In this document: positions 37,376 to 49,750 of the stretch, one piece after another
Position numbering within the stretch: the first letter of the stretch is position 1
Layout: each line of letters starts with the position of its first letter
Assembly: GCA_002007465.1 (NCBI GenBank)
Contig: LNAC01000109.1
Location: 3,315,593 to 3,379,592, forward strand
Direction: 5' to 3'
DNA length: 64,000 nucleotides
Origin: Ailurus styani
Lineage: Eukaryota; Chordata; Mammalia; Carnivora; Ailuridae
Translations under genes and position numbers: made by a program
Notes under the pieces: model-generated
The model's input: the letters and a program-made list of their open reading frames with translations, nothing else
The model's database searches: none
Told to the model about the DNA's origin: nothing

Positions 37376-39883
37376 TTTATTTAGTTCAATCCCGGGCAAC
37401 TGTTTGAAAAACCCACACACAGAACAGGGGTCACGTTCACCATTTGTGATCTCCAGCGTCATGCATAATGAATCAACCAGCGCCAGACAGGTAACCGCCG
37501 CCGCCGAGCCATTACGCACTCAGACTTACGCGGTTTGAGCCTCACCAGACTTTCCTAGAAGACACTAGAATCCACTCTGCCCTCGCAGTTTCTAAAATAG
37601 AAACACTTGAGTTTTGAAACTTCTGGTCAGGTACCAAATGGAGACCGTGCTCCACTTTGGAAAGGGCCTCAGCGTATCTGCGGGCGCTTGGCTCGGGAGC
37701 ACCGGGAAGGCTGCGCTCAGAGGAAACTAGGGCAGGTCCTCGCTGGCTCCGGGCACCTCGGCTGGAGCGGCTTCCCAGCCAGCGTAAACCTCCAGAAATC
37801 GCCTTTCCAGCTGGTCCTCGGCCTCCCCTCTCCCCTGGCCGCCCAGCTGAGCTGTGTCCACAGCTCCAAATAGCAGCCGATCCTCAGCTCCCCCTAAGCT
37901 CTGGGGCTACCCTGAGATTCCGCACCAACCACCAGTCCCCAGACCCATGGTCTGTTCCGTTCCACAGAGATTCCGCTTGCCCCGAGCCTTCGGGAGCTGG
38001 GAGAACACTCTAGATGAGATTCAGAGCTACATTCTCCTAATCAGCATTAAAAACACAGGATGTAGCCTCTTTGTTACCCAAGCGCCACTGTCACAGGTCA
38101 TCCAGTGTCCAGCCCGAGGCGGCCAGGCCAGCAGCTCTGTCCACGGAGCAGGCACTAACCACCGGCCCCCGGATGGCTCCGGGGTGCTTTCCAGTCTAGG
38201 GAGCCTGGCACGTCTGACGCACTTGGGGCAGGGGCACCAGACGGCCCAGGGAAGTGAGGCCAGCACGGTCTCTCTCCGAGGGCTCAGGCTAGAGAAAGGG
38301 CCTGCTGCCCACTCCAACCTGTGGGGAGGAGCCAGCCTGTCACATCCCCGCCAGGACACGTGGCTGTCTTACAGTGACGCTGATACAAAGCAAATACATA
38401 CGAAGCCAGACAAGCCTTTTCGACAAGGCTGCAGGAGAGAACAGACGCGCACTAGAGAGCAAGCAAGCAAGGGCAGAGGGCCGTAGAACGCAGGGCCACG
38501 CCCATGGGTGACGCCAGGCTCTCGTCTGGCTCCACGGAACCCGATGTCCAGGCTCCCACAACATCCCGACTTACGACGGTGACTCCCGGCACGGCTCCCG
38601 GATAGCCCCGTGGCGTTTTGGTTACATGTTAAGGTTTATGTCCTCAACGGTATGCCACACTCCCCCCCAGCCACGGGCAGGCCTGCCGGGATTTCTCGGC
38701 ACGGGCAACCCAGACCCCACAGAGGGAGTGGCTGTCCACAGAGACACCATCAGAGCATGACGTCCCATGATGGCGGACACAAGAAAGGCTCCCTCTCAAG
38801 GCTGCTCTGGCCAATGTGGTAAACATGGGTTTTAAAAGCAGCTTGGAGGGCGGCATGCTCTCCCCTAGGCTGAGCCGTAGTATGTATGTGCGCGGCTGTG
38901 GAGACGTGTGAGCTGGGCCCCTGCGTGTGGCTGAAGGGGACTGGGGGGTCTCACCCTCCCAGCAGCTGCTGCTCTGTCCGCGTCATTAAAAGCAGGACTG
39001 GCATTTGGCCAGGTCAGGCCAACGGGCCTTGTCTAGACAGAAAGTTCCCCAGGGCGCGCCCCCCCACCTCCTGGGGTCACAGGCAGCGGGGAGATGGGAA
39101 GCACGCTCTGCTCTCTGGGCGAGGGCCTTCGGCAGCCGTAGCCCGGAGGGGCAGCTAATGTGGGCTCAGAAGCCATTTGCAGCCCAGAGATCGAGGCCTC
39201 TGGACTGTGGGCCCTTTCCCCAACCTGGTGACTTTGCTGGGTCAACGTGCCCAGGGCTCCAGGCTGGCTAGGAAGAGAGAATCGGAGCCTGCTGTGCCCC
39301 GGGAGCACCCCCCAGCTAAAGGTCTCCGCAGGTGGGATGCCCACAGACGTGCCTCCCGGCCCTGCCAGGCCCCCATCCTTGGAAGTCTGCCCAGGGCGGA
39401 ACCAGTCCGACGGCTGGCCTGAGCACCCACTGCACCTGCTGAGCGGACCTGGGACCCCAGCTCCTGCCTCTCTCCTGTCAGCCCGGCCACCTAATCCCCC
39501 CGGGGCGGGGAGGGAAGCACCAGGCCAAGCTGTGGGCCTGCACCCCATCTCGCCGCAGCAGGGTGGCACGGTGAGACCCACACCTCAGGAGTCCCGGGGC
39601 GATCCCGTCTCTGAAACCCTCAGCCTCCCCAGCCGCCGAGACTGCCTGTGACACCTGGGGACTACTCGGAGCCCCGTCTCCCGCCGCAGCTCTTAGCAAC
39701 AGAGTATTTCTTTGCACTACAGATTGCCACTTTCTGCGGGAGGCCCAGCAGGCCAGGTTTTCCGGCATGAGGACAGGGGGTAAGACTTTGGTCTCGAACC
39801 GCGTGGCAGTGTCGGGGCGGCCTCGCCGGCAGCTGCACGCCCGTGCTGTGCCCCGGGCCGGGGGGCGGGGGGGCACGGCGCCC
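37376..39883 (-). terminator. ORAI2: ORAI2 3' UTR with canonical polyA signal
   Basis: On the minus strand AATAAA is at 37381-37376, about 2.5 kb past the ORAI2 stop, matching the long 3' UTR known for ORAI2. No SINE interrupts the interval. The distal part near 37,440-37,560 is AT-richer, with a CGG-repeat patch. Confidence 0.7.
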
Positions 39884-42800
39884 TCACACCACCTGCAGGC
39901 TGCGCTCGTGCCCGTCCAGCTGCACCTTGAGCTTGTGGAGCTCCTCGATCTCGCGGTTGTGCCGCTCGGTTTTGTGGCGCACCAGGGAGCGGTAGAAGTG
40001 GATGGTGAAGACCACGAAGATGAGGCCCACGGGCACCATGATGATGGTAGACACAAGGGCGGCCTGCCAGCCCGTGTGGCCGCTGGGGCCAGCCGGGGGG
40101 CCAGGCTGGCGGCGCGCATCCACGGGCAGGAACTTGATCCAGCAGAGCAGCACCACCTCGGCCAGGAAGAGCAGGATGCCCAGCACGGTGGAGAAGCCCC
40201 AGGCCAGCTCGATGTAGGGGTGCATGCGCTCGTGCGGCGACTCGCTGATGGAGTTGAGGTTGTGGATGTTGCTCACGGCCTCCACGTTGGGCAGGATGCA
40301 CGTGCTGATGAGCAGGGCGAAGAGGTGCACGGCTACCAGCACCGTGGTGCAGGCGCTGAAGGCGATGAGCAGCGGCCGGGGGTACTGGTACTGTGTCTCC
40401 AGCTGCACCTCCACCATGGCCACCTACGAGACAGAGAGGGAGGTGGGGGCTGGGCCAGGGTGGCACAGGGCAGGGGGCACCCGTCTCGCCCTTCACACGC
40501 TTCAGCTTCTCCTGTTCTCTGAGCGCTAAAGGACATGTCACCGAGGAAGGATCTTAAAGGCACAGGGTAGGAACGGCAGGGCTCACCCCGTGGGGTCTTC
40601 CCGGCACCAAACGCAGGGGGTTCCCTGGGTACCGGGCTTGGAGCAAGGACAGAGGCCACACTTCTTGGGAACCCATGGCTTGGCTTAGCCACCAAACAAC
40701 ACTGTTTTCAAACAATAAAAAACAGGGATGCCTGGCTCAGTTGGTTGAGCGTCTGCCTTTGGCTCAGGTCATGATCCCAAGGTCCTGGGATCCAGCCTCG
40801 CATAAGGCTCCTTGCTCAGCGGGAAGCCTGCTTCTCCTGCTGCTGCTCTCCCTGCTTGTGCTCTCTCTCTGTCAAATAAATAAATAAAATCTATAAAATA
40901 CTTAAAAAAAAAAAAACCCTACTTTCAAAGGGTAACAAGAGAAAAGTAGTACCGGGGGCTCCTTGTGGCCCCCAGACTCAGAGACACACATGTGGACAGC
41001 CTCACGTGGACGACGGGGTGTACCTGGCAGTGGAGACCAGACGCCCCAGGGAGAAGCCCGCATCTCCAAAGCCAGGAATGGTGACAGGAATCAGGGCAGA
41101 GGTGGGGGGAGGGCTGGGCTGGGCAAAGAGCTGAGTCATCACCCACAGTCCTAGGGAGGGAGACAAGGCTAATAGGTAAGGCCTGAAATGGATAAATCTA
41201 GAAAGAGCAGTCTGGAGAAAGTTATTCAGAAAGGAGGGGCCTGCAGTCCCCGCTGTGGGTGGGGGAGGGCACACCTTCATTTGTAAACTGCCAGCATGTA
41301 TTAACTTTGATAAAATAAAAACTGTTTTTATTATCTTTTTTTAACCAAAAACAATTTCTAACTCACATCCCTGAGATCAAGAGTCACATGCTCAACTGAC
41401 TGAGCTAGCCAAGCGCCCCCAAAACTAGTTTTAAATAAAAGAAAAAGGAGCACCTAGGTGGTGCAGCCGGTTAAGCGTCTGACTCGTGGCTTTAGCTCAG
41501 GTGGTGATCTCAGGGTCGTGAGACTGAGCCCCGCATCCGGGCTCCAAACTCAAGGGTGTCTGCTTGAGATTCTCCGTCTCCCTCTGCTCTTCCTCCCAAC
41601 TCATGTGCCCATGCGCTCTCTCACTGAAGGGAGGGAGGGAAGGAAAGAGGAAAAATCCACAGAGGGAACCAGAAGCTCCAGCCTACCTCTGTGGTAGTGA
41701 ATGTCTACAGCCAGCAAGGCAGGACCTGCTCAGCACAAGGCCTAAAGGGCATTCAAACTGCAGACTAGGAAACGTGCTCCTGCCTTGCTTCCCCCAGGGT
41801 GGAACCCAGTCCACGGAGAATGGCTCCTTCCGTGGCCCGGCACTGTGGACTTCCCTTCCCCCAGGGGATGGTTTAGTCCAGGCCCGGCAAGAACTCTGGG
41901 GCTCACCAAGAGCCTTCTCCCGGGTACCCAGAGGTAAGAAACCAGACCAGTCAAGGAAAGGGGAGGGAAGGCAGAATGAAGCCAGAGGAAGGCTTTTCTA
42001 CCCACTGTGTTTGCTTCCTAGATCTAAGCCATCCCATTTTAAAAATTTTACAAGAAAGATTTCACAACTTCTAGCAACTACCGCCTCCTAGAGTGAGTGA
42101 CTCATTCTCTCAGCAGAGATGGAACATTTGGTAGGTAAAAAGAAGATACAGCAGTCCTAGTGGACCACAGCTGAACAGAAACTCAGAAGTGATCACTGCT
42201 CCATACAGACAGTTGCCATCCCACATGAGTTGAGGGACAGTCTTCTCAGCACCCCTGTGGCCTGGCAGGCTCTTGTTACCACAAAGGACATGGCTCAACA
42301 AAAAGGAGGTTGTAAACCACAGAGGGCTCTGAGGTAAGAAACAATAAGTAAAAGGCCTACAGTAAAAAGCAGTTTTGTTCAGCCTTCAGGAGAAAAAGGA
42401 CCAAAAGGCCATCTTTCAATGTGTTTATGCAAAGATTTTATGAGGGGGCCTCGGATCACTGGTTCTGTTTGCAGAAGGATAAACATGAAGGAACAGGCTC
42501 AAGGCGGGCAGAAGTGCTTTGCTGTTAGACAAAAGAACAGCTTTGCAATTCTAATTAGGGGATACAGAACACGAAGGGAGAGACTCCACCTAGCAAACTG
42601 CCTGTTTTCATTTGTCCGTATCCCTGCCCCTCAGTCGGCCACGGAGTCTGCGGCTGACACGCTATCTGATGATCAGCGTGTCTCCTTTCTCCCACACTGA
42701 GCCACCGTCTGAATCACGACCTGGTCTACCAGCGGCGTGTTATGCTAGTTAACTGGGCGCGCTGCTGCTGTCCCCTCCCCTGGTCTTCACACCACGCTGT

Positions 42801-43990
42801 TTCTACTGCTTTCCACTTTCCCCTCTGTGACGGCTGAATCTCTGGTGTGTATTAGGCTGTGGCAGCCTCCCTGAGAGGAACCTTCTAGAAGGGAGGGTGA
42901 GGGCACAGTACAGCTGCTGAAATGTATCCCAGAGTGTGTTAAGGGAGCACACTGTGTGTAGAGGAGACACACTGTCAATGGCAAAGAAAGGAAGTATTAC
43001 TGGCAAGGGTGGCTGCCATCGCCAAGCTAGGGATGGACAGCACCCTGTGGGGTGCATCCGGGTCCTCCATGCCTGTCTCTCTGTGGTCACTATTTTCAAA
43101 ATGTTTTATTTATTTGACACAGAGAGATCAGATCACAAGTAGGCGGAGAGGCAGGCAGAGAGAAGGAAGCAGGCTCCCCGCTGAGCAGGGAGCCCGATGC
43201 GGGCCTCGATCCCAGGACCCTGAGATCATGACCTGAGCTGAAGGCAGAGGCTTTAACCCACTGGGCCACCCAGGAGCCCTGTGGTCACTGTTTTCATTCT
43301 AAGACCATTTCATACCCTACAGCCTGCCACTTGGTTTCACGCTAGTCCTCCAGAATCCACTCTTTGTTTTATAACCTGAGGAAGAGGGCCTGTTTCCCAA
43401 TTTTACTGTTTTTTTTTTTAAAAGATTTTATTTATTGTTTATTTTGAGAGAGACAGAGAAAGCGCACACATGAGAGGGGGGAAGGGTCAGAGGGAGAAGC
43501 AGACTTCCCTGGTGAGCAGGGAGCCCGACGTGGGGCTCGATCCCGGGACTCCAGGATCATGACCTGAGCCGAAGGCAGACACTTAACCGACTGAGCCACG
43601 CAGGCGCCCCCCGTTTTCCAGTTTCAAATGAGTAGTTTTGGAGGCTTCAGTGTGGGTGAGCCCTTTTGGGGGCTGGGAAAACAGTGAAGTTTCTCTAAGT
43701 CTGCAGATCCAAGTGTTGGTTAGGCCAGGGTCTAAACGGACACTGCAGACAGGAAATGACTTCTGAGACCCGGGCCCCACACACAAAGGAAACCCGGCAT
43801 ACGGCATCAACTCACGTGATACTCCCCACGGCTTGCTTTCCAGAGTCACAAAAATAATCATAAGAGTGGGCCAGACAAACATAATGCAATCCTATAATTC
43901 CAAGGTGGAGAAAACAAGCTCTCATTTTCATAGTGATGTTTATACTTTGCACACATATCCCTTCAAATTAAGCTTGAGAAAGCACTGTCT

Positions 43991-44021
<31 letters not shown>

Positions 44022-45695
44022 TTTTTTTTTCTTTAATTTAAGTAATCTCTACCCCCAACGTGGGGCTCAAACTCATGACCCTCAAGTCAAGAGTCGCATG
44101 CTCCTCCGTCTGAGCCAGCCGGCTCCAGGTTGCTTTTAATCATGTCAGAGTGGAAGAAGGCAGGGCAAANCTTTTGACTGTGATGGAAACCATGGGAAGA
44201 AAATCACTCTAAGTCAAGTTTGTGCCCCGTGTGATCGTACCCTTTTGAAGTTAGGTTAAGAATAAGTAAATCAAAACCACACAACACCTAAATGAAGCCT
44301 TTGCTTTAAACTACAGATCTAAACCCAAACTTCTTGCCTCTAAGCTTGGTGACCTCCGCCATGCCCTGACTACGCAACCTCTCGATTTTCCAAGGGTGGC
44401 CTGTACCAACGAGCAAGCAGGCCCGCGACAGGACCGGCCACAGTGGTTCATGGCAACAGCTTATTTTCTGTACTACATATCTGACAACAGAGGCTCTGGG
44501 CTTTGGAAAAATAACAACTGTTTTTTACATTACAGAGAAAAATCGGGGCACCTGGTGGCTCAGTCGGTTGGGCATCTGCCTTCGGCTCAGGTCACGATCC
44601 TGAGGTCCTGGGATTGAGCCCCACGTCGGGCTCCCTGTTCAATGGGGACCCTGCTCCTCCTCCCATTCCCTCTGCTGCTCCCCCTGCTTGTGTGCTCTCT
44701 CTCTCAAATAAAATCTTTTTTTAAAAATTTGAAAAATAAAGAAAAAAATTATTCCCACCCAACAGGACCTCTGAGCATACAACAAAGAAAGAGCGGTGGT
44801 CACTCCCGTGTTCATACTCTGAATCCTGGCATCTTTGCCCTCTGGGACAATTCCCCGAAGGGATGTGGGTCGGGGCTTTGGAGTAGGTGACACAGCCCTT
44901 CTCAGGGCACACGGTTCCACCCGAGACTGACTCTTGTCCTGGGGAATGACTCAGAAGGAAAGCTACAGCCTGACAGCCTGGAGTCAGGCCAGAGGCTCTG
45001 CTTCGTCACCAAGAGGCCACATCTGGGGTGGGGGGGTTGGGGTGACAAACTGTGTCCCAGGCTGGGCTAACCTGAGCAAACCCCCATCGATCCCAGTCCC
45101 ACTCAGATCCTTCAGATTTCCCCTCTTGGGTGGTGCTTGGGATGGGGCAGACATGGGTACTTCCCCCTGCCCACTGGAGCTGTTTCAGTTGATCTCGACT
45201 TCCCTGCCAGGTAACTGCCTTGTGGGAATGTCAGAAGGGGGCTTTCTGTGGCCTCCAGGGCTTGGGGACTCCCCTGGGTCCCTCGGACAGCACCTCCAGT
45301 TGATGGAGCAGGTCAGTCAGAGGAGCTGAGACATGGGGAGACTTCCTAAGGGTCCATCCTGATGGCCAGCAGGGCCCAGAGGGAGCGCTTTGCTCCCTGG
45401 AGCGTCACAGGATCCCGACAGCAGAAGCCCACCCGGCAGGCCGCGGGCCCCGCCACAGGTCTGCACTTACCATGGCGAAGCCCGAGAGGAGGGCAGAGGT
45501 CCGGCTGGAGGCCTTCAGCTTGGCTCTGCTCAGGTAGAGCTTCCTCCAGGACAGGGCCTGCACGGAGTGGTGGTTGGAGGTGACCAGCTCCAGGTAGCTG
45601 CGGCGGACCCAGTCTCGGTAATCCATGCCCTTGTGGCCGGGTTCAGAGCAGGCGGGAGTGGAGGGGTCCACAGGCACGTTGAGCTCGGCGCTCAT
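39884..45695 (-). CDS. ORAI2: ORAI calcium release-activated calcium modulator 2
   Basis: Pore-forming subunit of store-operated Ca2+ channels at the plasma membrane, gated by STIM proteins and able to join ORAI1 hexamers. Two coding exons: 45695-45471 (75 codons, [16 protein letters not shown]... to LLSGFAM) and 40423-39884 (179 residues plus TGA), 254 residues as in human. Four membrane segments are visible: around [51 protein letters not shown] and [19 protein letters not shown]. The selectivity-filter glutamate is E80 in VAMVEVQLE, just after the splice junction. The C-terminal coiled coil ([16 protein letters not shown]) is the STIM-binding part. The coding-exon acceptor puts the exon edge at 45708, 13 bases before the ATG. 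Confidence 0.98.
40725..40916 (+). mobile_element. CAN-SINE in ORAI2 coding intron
   Basis: Starts 'gggatgcctggctcagttggttgagcg', has a CT-rich body, 'caaataaataaataaaatct' and a 13-A tail. It lies on the antisense strand relative to ORAI2, about 300 bases from the second coding exon. Confidence 0.9.
41335..41420 (-). mobile_element. Truncated old CAN-SINE
   Basis: A reversed SINE head: 'ccctgagatcaagagtcacatgctcaactgactgagctagccaagcgccccc', preceded by a short T-rich tail. The central body is missing. Confidence 0.65.
41447..41650 (+). mobile_element. Diverged CAN-SINE in ORAI2 intron
   Basis: Begins 'ggagcacctaggtggtgcagccggttaagcgtctgac', runs through 'gatctcagggtcgtgagactgagccccgcatccgggctc' and ends in a GGGA-rich tract instead of a clean A-tail. 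Confidence 0.8.
41660..43080. other. ORAI2 intron, no feature recognised
   Basis: AT-richer intronic DNA between SINE insertions. I see no exon, RNA gene or clearly classifiable repeat. Confidence 0.5.
43099..43279 (-). mobile_element. CAN-SINE with 17-bp target duplication
   Basis: Reverse-oriented SINE starting 'aaatgttttatttatttgacac' and ending at the head 'ccacccaggagccc'. Flanks 43082-43098 and 43280-43296 share TGTGGTCACT(A/G)TTTTCA with one mismatch. It is in the ORAI2 intron, in the sense orientation of ORAI2. Confidence 0.93.
43409..43611 (-). mobile_element. CAN-SINE in ORAI2 intron
   Basis: Poly-T, 'aaaagattttatttattgtttattttgagag', the full body, and the head '...actgagccacgcaggcgcccc'. 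It lies only 113 bases from the previous target duplication. No convincing flanking duplication was found. Confidence 0.88.
43990..44127 (-). mobile_element. Old short CAN-SINE with long poly-T
   Basis: About 40 T with few interruptions, then 'aagtaatctctacccccaacgtggggctcaaactcatgaccctcaagtcaagagtcgcatgctc'. This shorter form lacks the CT-rich body. A single unknown base is at 44170, just outside. Confidence 0.8.
44545..44728 (+). mobile_element. CAN-SINE in ORAI2 intron
   Basis: Begins 'ggggcacctggtggctcagtcggttgggcatctgcc', continues to 'ctctctctcaaataaaatcttttttt'. The A-rich tail merges with 'gaaaaataaagaaaaaaatt'. Confidence 0.88.
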
Positions 45696-45708
45696 GGTGG
45701 GACCCAGG

Positions 45709-48700
45709 CTGGGGGCAGGCGAGAGACACTCTCAGGCATCCCAGAGGGTCCCCGAGACCTGGAAAAGCCAGAAGCTGGGCAAGTTAACCTTCTCTGGGAC
45801 CTGCTGTATACACCCTACACCGGGGGTAGTGTTGAGTGTGGGGCCCCTCTGCTGGGGAGGAGGGCAGGAGTGCACTTCCAGGAACCCCCTTCCACCCACA
45901 TCACATCCATCGTGCCTCCGCAAAGCTAATGATCCAGCCTGCCATCCCTACATCAGAAAGGCTCCAAGCAAGTGTGGCTTGTGGGTGAAAGGAACTCTAA
46001 GGTTGGCCAAAAGCACCAAAAGAATCCTCCAATTTGTTCCTCTCCTCAGGGAATAGGGAGCTACAGCCTGTATAAAGAACCTAGAACCCAGTCACTAAGC
46101 GGAGATTTGCTCCTACAGTGTGATCTTGGGCACGACATCTGAACTTTCTGACCCTGTGCATCTTCCAATGGGACATCTCTCCCCTTACAGTGCTCAGAAA
46201 CGAAATAACAGACCCAAAGACTCAAAATCGCTTTTCAACGCCCAGGCGCCAACCACGAAAAACACATTTCCAAGCCGGGGCATCATTTCTCAAATCCAAC
46301 TCGAATTTTGATTGGCACAGTTCAAGAAATACTTGGGGTTCTGGAACTAAAGGAAAGCCACATCCAGGCTCTGATGGAAACGGTAAGCAAAAGGAAAAAC
46401 TGAGCCCCCCGCCTCCCCACGAGCACCTGCCACAGAGCAGTGGAGGCCAGCGGCGTCTGCGGTCGTCCCAGGTAGAGATACCTGGCTTGACGATAACACA
46501 GCACGAAGATCAGAAGGGCCAATCTGTCAAGATTTGTGAATTTAAACCCAAATCTCCAATAATCCAAATAGGGGATTGGCGGCCTCATGCAGCCCAAGGG
46601 ACCAGCCTGTGCAGCAGCACGCCGGGCTCAGCTCTAATTAATCTGTAGGGCAGACTTCAAGGGCACAGGCATCTCACAGCTCACTTGGCATCAGATATTA
46701 ACTTGTACGTTCAGGCCCGCATAGGCCCCACCGAAAGCCTACTTAAAGCTATTAAGAACAGATCAGTGTTTCTAGGTCCCAGGGAGCATGGCTGGGGTAA
46801 GGAGGGGGGTAATAGGGGCTGTTTACCAGGGTCAGTGGCTGTGGGAACCGGCCAAATTGGATCTATCCAAGTCAATCTCTAAAAGGGTTCTATGGGAAGG
46901 TCCGGGAGGTGGGGAAGAGCTCTCTCTTTTGGGGTGCCTTCCTCTTTCTTCTCTGCCAGGCCATGGAAGTGTAGCTTTTACTGGCCTACAGGACTCTGGG
47001 GAACAGCTCTGTATGCTTCTATTTCTGCCAGGGGATACCAATTACTAGGTCATTTCTAGGAACGTCGACGTGGGAGCTGTGGGAGCCGTGGTCACTCGGC
47101 CCCTCGCCCACGTCTGCAGCCAGCGACGCTGCTTTCAAGCACTTCCATCACCAGGACGTCCCTTCCCACGGGGAGAATCAAGAGAAATGCCGCTCACTAA
47201 CCCATCAATTTGCTCCAAAGAATTGAGAACGGCACCATTTGGGAATTCGCTTTTCCTCTTGTCTTCTCCCACACATCACAGAAGTGAGTGGACAGGTATG
47301 AGGAGAACAGCACATGGCTGTGTGGACGGGTGAAAGGCACAACCTCTGCCCCGCGGAGTACCTGTCCTCTGCACTTCCCCCAAAAGATGCTTACTGGGCT
47401 CTAAGGTCAGGCTGCATTTGGTACTTAGGCATCAAAGATGGACGTGGTGAGGATCCACTCTGCCCAGTGGGGGAGCAGTGCCAGGGAGTGATTCTCACCC
47501 AGTGAGCTAAATGTTGCTTTAATGGCAAGGGTGTGAGGGTCAAGGAAGAGAGCAGGGGCTGGTTGCCTCAGCCTCGGGAAGGGAGAAGGTCCCTGCTGGG
47601 GAGCAAGAACATAAGCAGTAAAGGCGGCCCTGGCAGAGAGGGACCCTCCCTCAGAGAAGAGACAGTGCCACATGGGAGGGTTCTGAGAGGCAAGGGGATG
47701 TGGCAGGAAGGCTGGCTGGCTGCAGAAGAGCTCAGGGAAATGTGGGGGGAAGGCTGTGTGGAGCCGGGGGCAGCCCAGGCAGCAGGACTGAGCGGGCCTC
47801 TCTGAGGCGCCGGGCTGTAGGCACTCCGAAGGAACAGTCTGGTCTGGGTGCCCCCTGGAACAGTTGGCTGACTGGGAGGGGCAGGAGGGCCTGGGAGCCT
47901 CCAAAGGGGTAAAGGCACGTGTGGGTTGAAGAAGGGGGAAGCCCAGAGCCATCAGTGGGCATAGGCTGGGCTCAGGGTGGAGGGTGGAAATGGAGAGCTT
48001 TGGGGGCAGTGGGGGCGGACAGTGGCCTCTGGGTAGTGGCTGGCCAGTCTCAGCCCTGCACATGTCCTCAGAGTGGCAGGGAGTGGAAGGAAGGGCGGGC
48101 TGTGTGTCTGCTTGGAGTCTGGGTCTCGAGGCAGGCCTGTGGGTCCCGGAGATAGAAGAGGCCACTTTCTGCTGAGGGAGCAGCCTGGACGGGATTCATA
48201 TCCATCCTAACCGTCCCAGCCCCAGTGCCCTACCTTTTGTCAGGCCTCCTGCCCCTACCCCCGGAGAGGCAGTGTGGTCCTCACACTCCCAGACAGGGTA
48301 GGAGGTGGGGTGGGGCAAGACGGAACCAGGCATTTCAGGTGCCGCGTGTCAGGTGGCAGACGCTCCAAAAGGTGTTTTTCTGGCTGAACTTTGCCGGGGA
48401 TTTTGTTTTTTTATATATATATGGGTTAGAGAAAAAGCTCTTGTAGAATAACAGTGACTCTCTAAAGATGAGCTATTCTCCTAGGCAGGCCTGTCTGAAA
48501 CATTTCCAGGGGGCAGGTTTGGGGTTTGCCTGTCTTAACTTCCTTTAAACATCTGGGGCATAAGCAATGGAGAGTCTGTTTCGGACTCGGTCTTTGTCAC
48601 ACCCGCGGGGGAGGGGGGCGCGCAGCCCCCAGAGGGATCTCCCGGAGGCATCCACCTGCATCTCTCTCTCTTCCCCTAGGGAAGCCTTACTAGCCGCAGG

Positions 48701-48945
48701 ACACGCACTCGGCCCCCGTCCCCGACCTCTGAGCCTTCTCAGCGCCGCACCCCGCCCGAGGATCCCATGGGGTTGGGGCCACCTGGCCACCCTCCAACCC
48801 CCGCAGCCACCCATCCCAAGCCTGCTCAGGAGAAAGTCTATCCCCTCCCCCCCGTCGAGTCTCCCGGTGCAATTCCGTTCGGTCCCCCAGCAGGGCGGGG
48901 TACCCCCCCACACACCCCGCCAACCCCCCCACGGCGAGCACTCAC
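45709..48945 (-). other. ORAI2 intron between 5' noncoding exon and first coding exon
   Basis: No coding exon was recognised. There is an MIR-like piece near 46,085-46,210. The rest looks unique, with purine-rich DNA at 47.5-48.2 kb. A short (AT)n run is at about 48,411-48,421. Confidence 0.5.
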
Positions 48946-49750
48946 CGAGCTGCTCTGCCTGCCTGCCCGGCTCCGCTCCGGCTCGGGCTTGCGGCAGGCG
49001 GCGTGGCCGTGTTGCCCTGTGGCCCCGTGGCCCAGCCGGGGCGCTGAGCACTGCCCCCCCCCTCCTTCCGTGCGTCCCGCCGGGTTCNNNNNNNNNNNNN
49101 NNNNNNNNNNNNNNNNNNNNNNNNNNNNNNNNNNNNNNNNNNNNNNNNNNNNNNNNNNNNNNNNNNNNNNNNNNNNNNNNNNNNNNNNNNNNNNNNNNNN
49201 NNNNNNNNNNNNNNNNNNNNNNNNNNNNNNNNNNNNNNNNNNNNNNNNNNNNNNNNNNNNNNNNNNNNNNNNNNNNNNNNNNNNNNNNNNNNNNNNNNNN
49301 NNNNNNNNNNNNNNNNNNNNNNNNNNNNNNNNNNNNNNNNNNNNNNNNNNNNNNNNNNNNNNNNNNNNNNNNNNNNNNNNNNNNNNNNNNNNNNNNNNNN
49401 NNNNNNNNNNNNNNNNNNNNNNNNNNNNNNNNNNNNNNNNNNNNNNNNNNNNNNNNNNNNNNNNNNNNNNNNNGGCTGCCCCGCCCCCGCGGGCCACCGC
49501 AGCCGCTGTCAAGGCAACGGCGCGCCGCCATCACGTGGATGGCCCATGGGGGCGCCACAGGCCACGTGACCTGGCAGGCCGGGAGGGGAGGAGGGGGAAA
49601 GGGAGGGACCGGACTCGCTGCCCCTCTTGGGGGACCCCGGTGACGCGAACCCGCTGGTCAGGACCACCTGGGCCGGAAGCCGGGGAGCGGAAACCGGCAA
49701 AAGGTGCGCATCTCTCCCGTTCCCCGGGTGCGCCGTGGGCCACAGTGAAC
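48946..49750 (-). promoter_or_regulatory. ORAI2: ORAI2 CpG island: predicted 5' noncoding exon and promoter, partly in a gap
   Basis: On the minus strand a good donor, AGCTCG|GTGAGTG, lies at 48946/48945, so a noncoding exon should run from the gap down to 48946. GC- and CpG-rich DNA flanks the gap on both sides. Beyond it are two E-boxes CACGTG at 49532-49537 and 49563-49568, 31 bases apart. The transcription start itself probably lies in the unknown bases. Assignment to ORAI2 rests on position and strand. Confidence 0.55.
49088..49473. other. Assembly gap (386 N) in the ORAI2 CpG island
   Basis: Unknown bases flanked by very GC-rich DNA ('cgtgcgtcccgccgggttc' on the left, 'ggctgccccgcccccgcggg' on the right). 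Probably a region refractory to sequencing that includes the ORAI2 transcription start. Confidence 0.85.

Noticed and set aside
39884..40423. ORAI2 second exon as a stand-alone 179-residue gene
   Set aside because: Its apparent start is a GTG directly after a splice acceptor; it is the 3' coding exon joined to 45695-45471.
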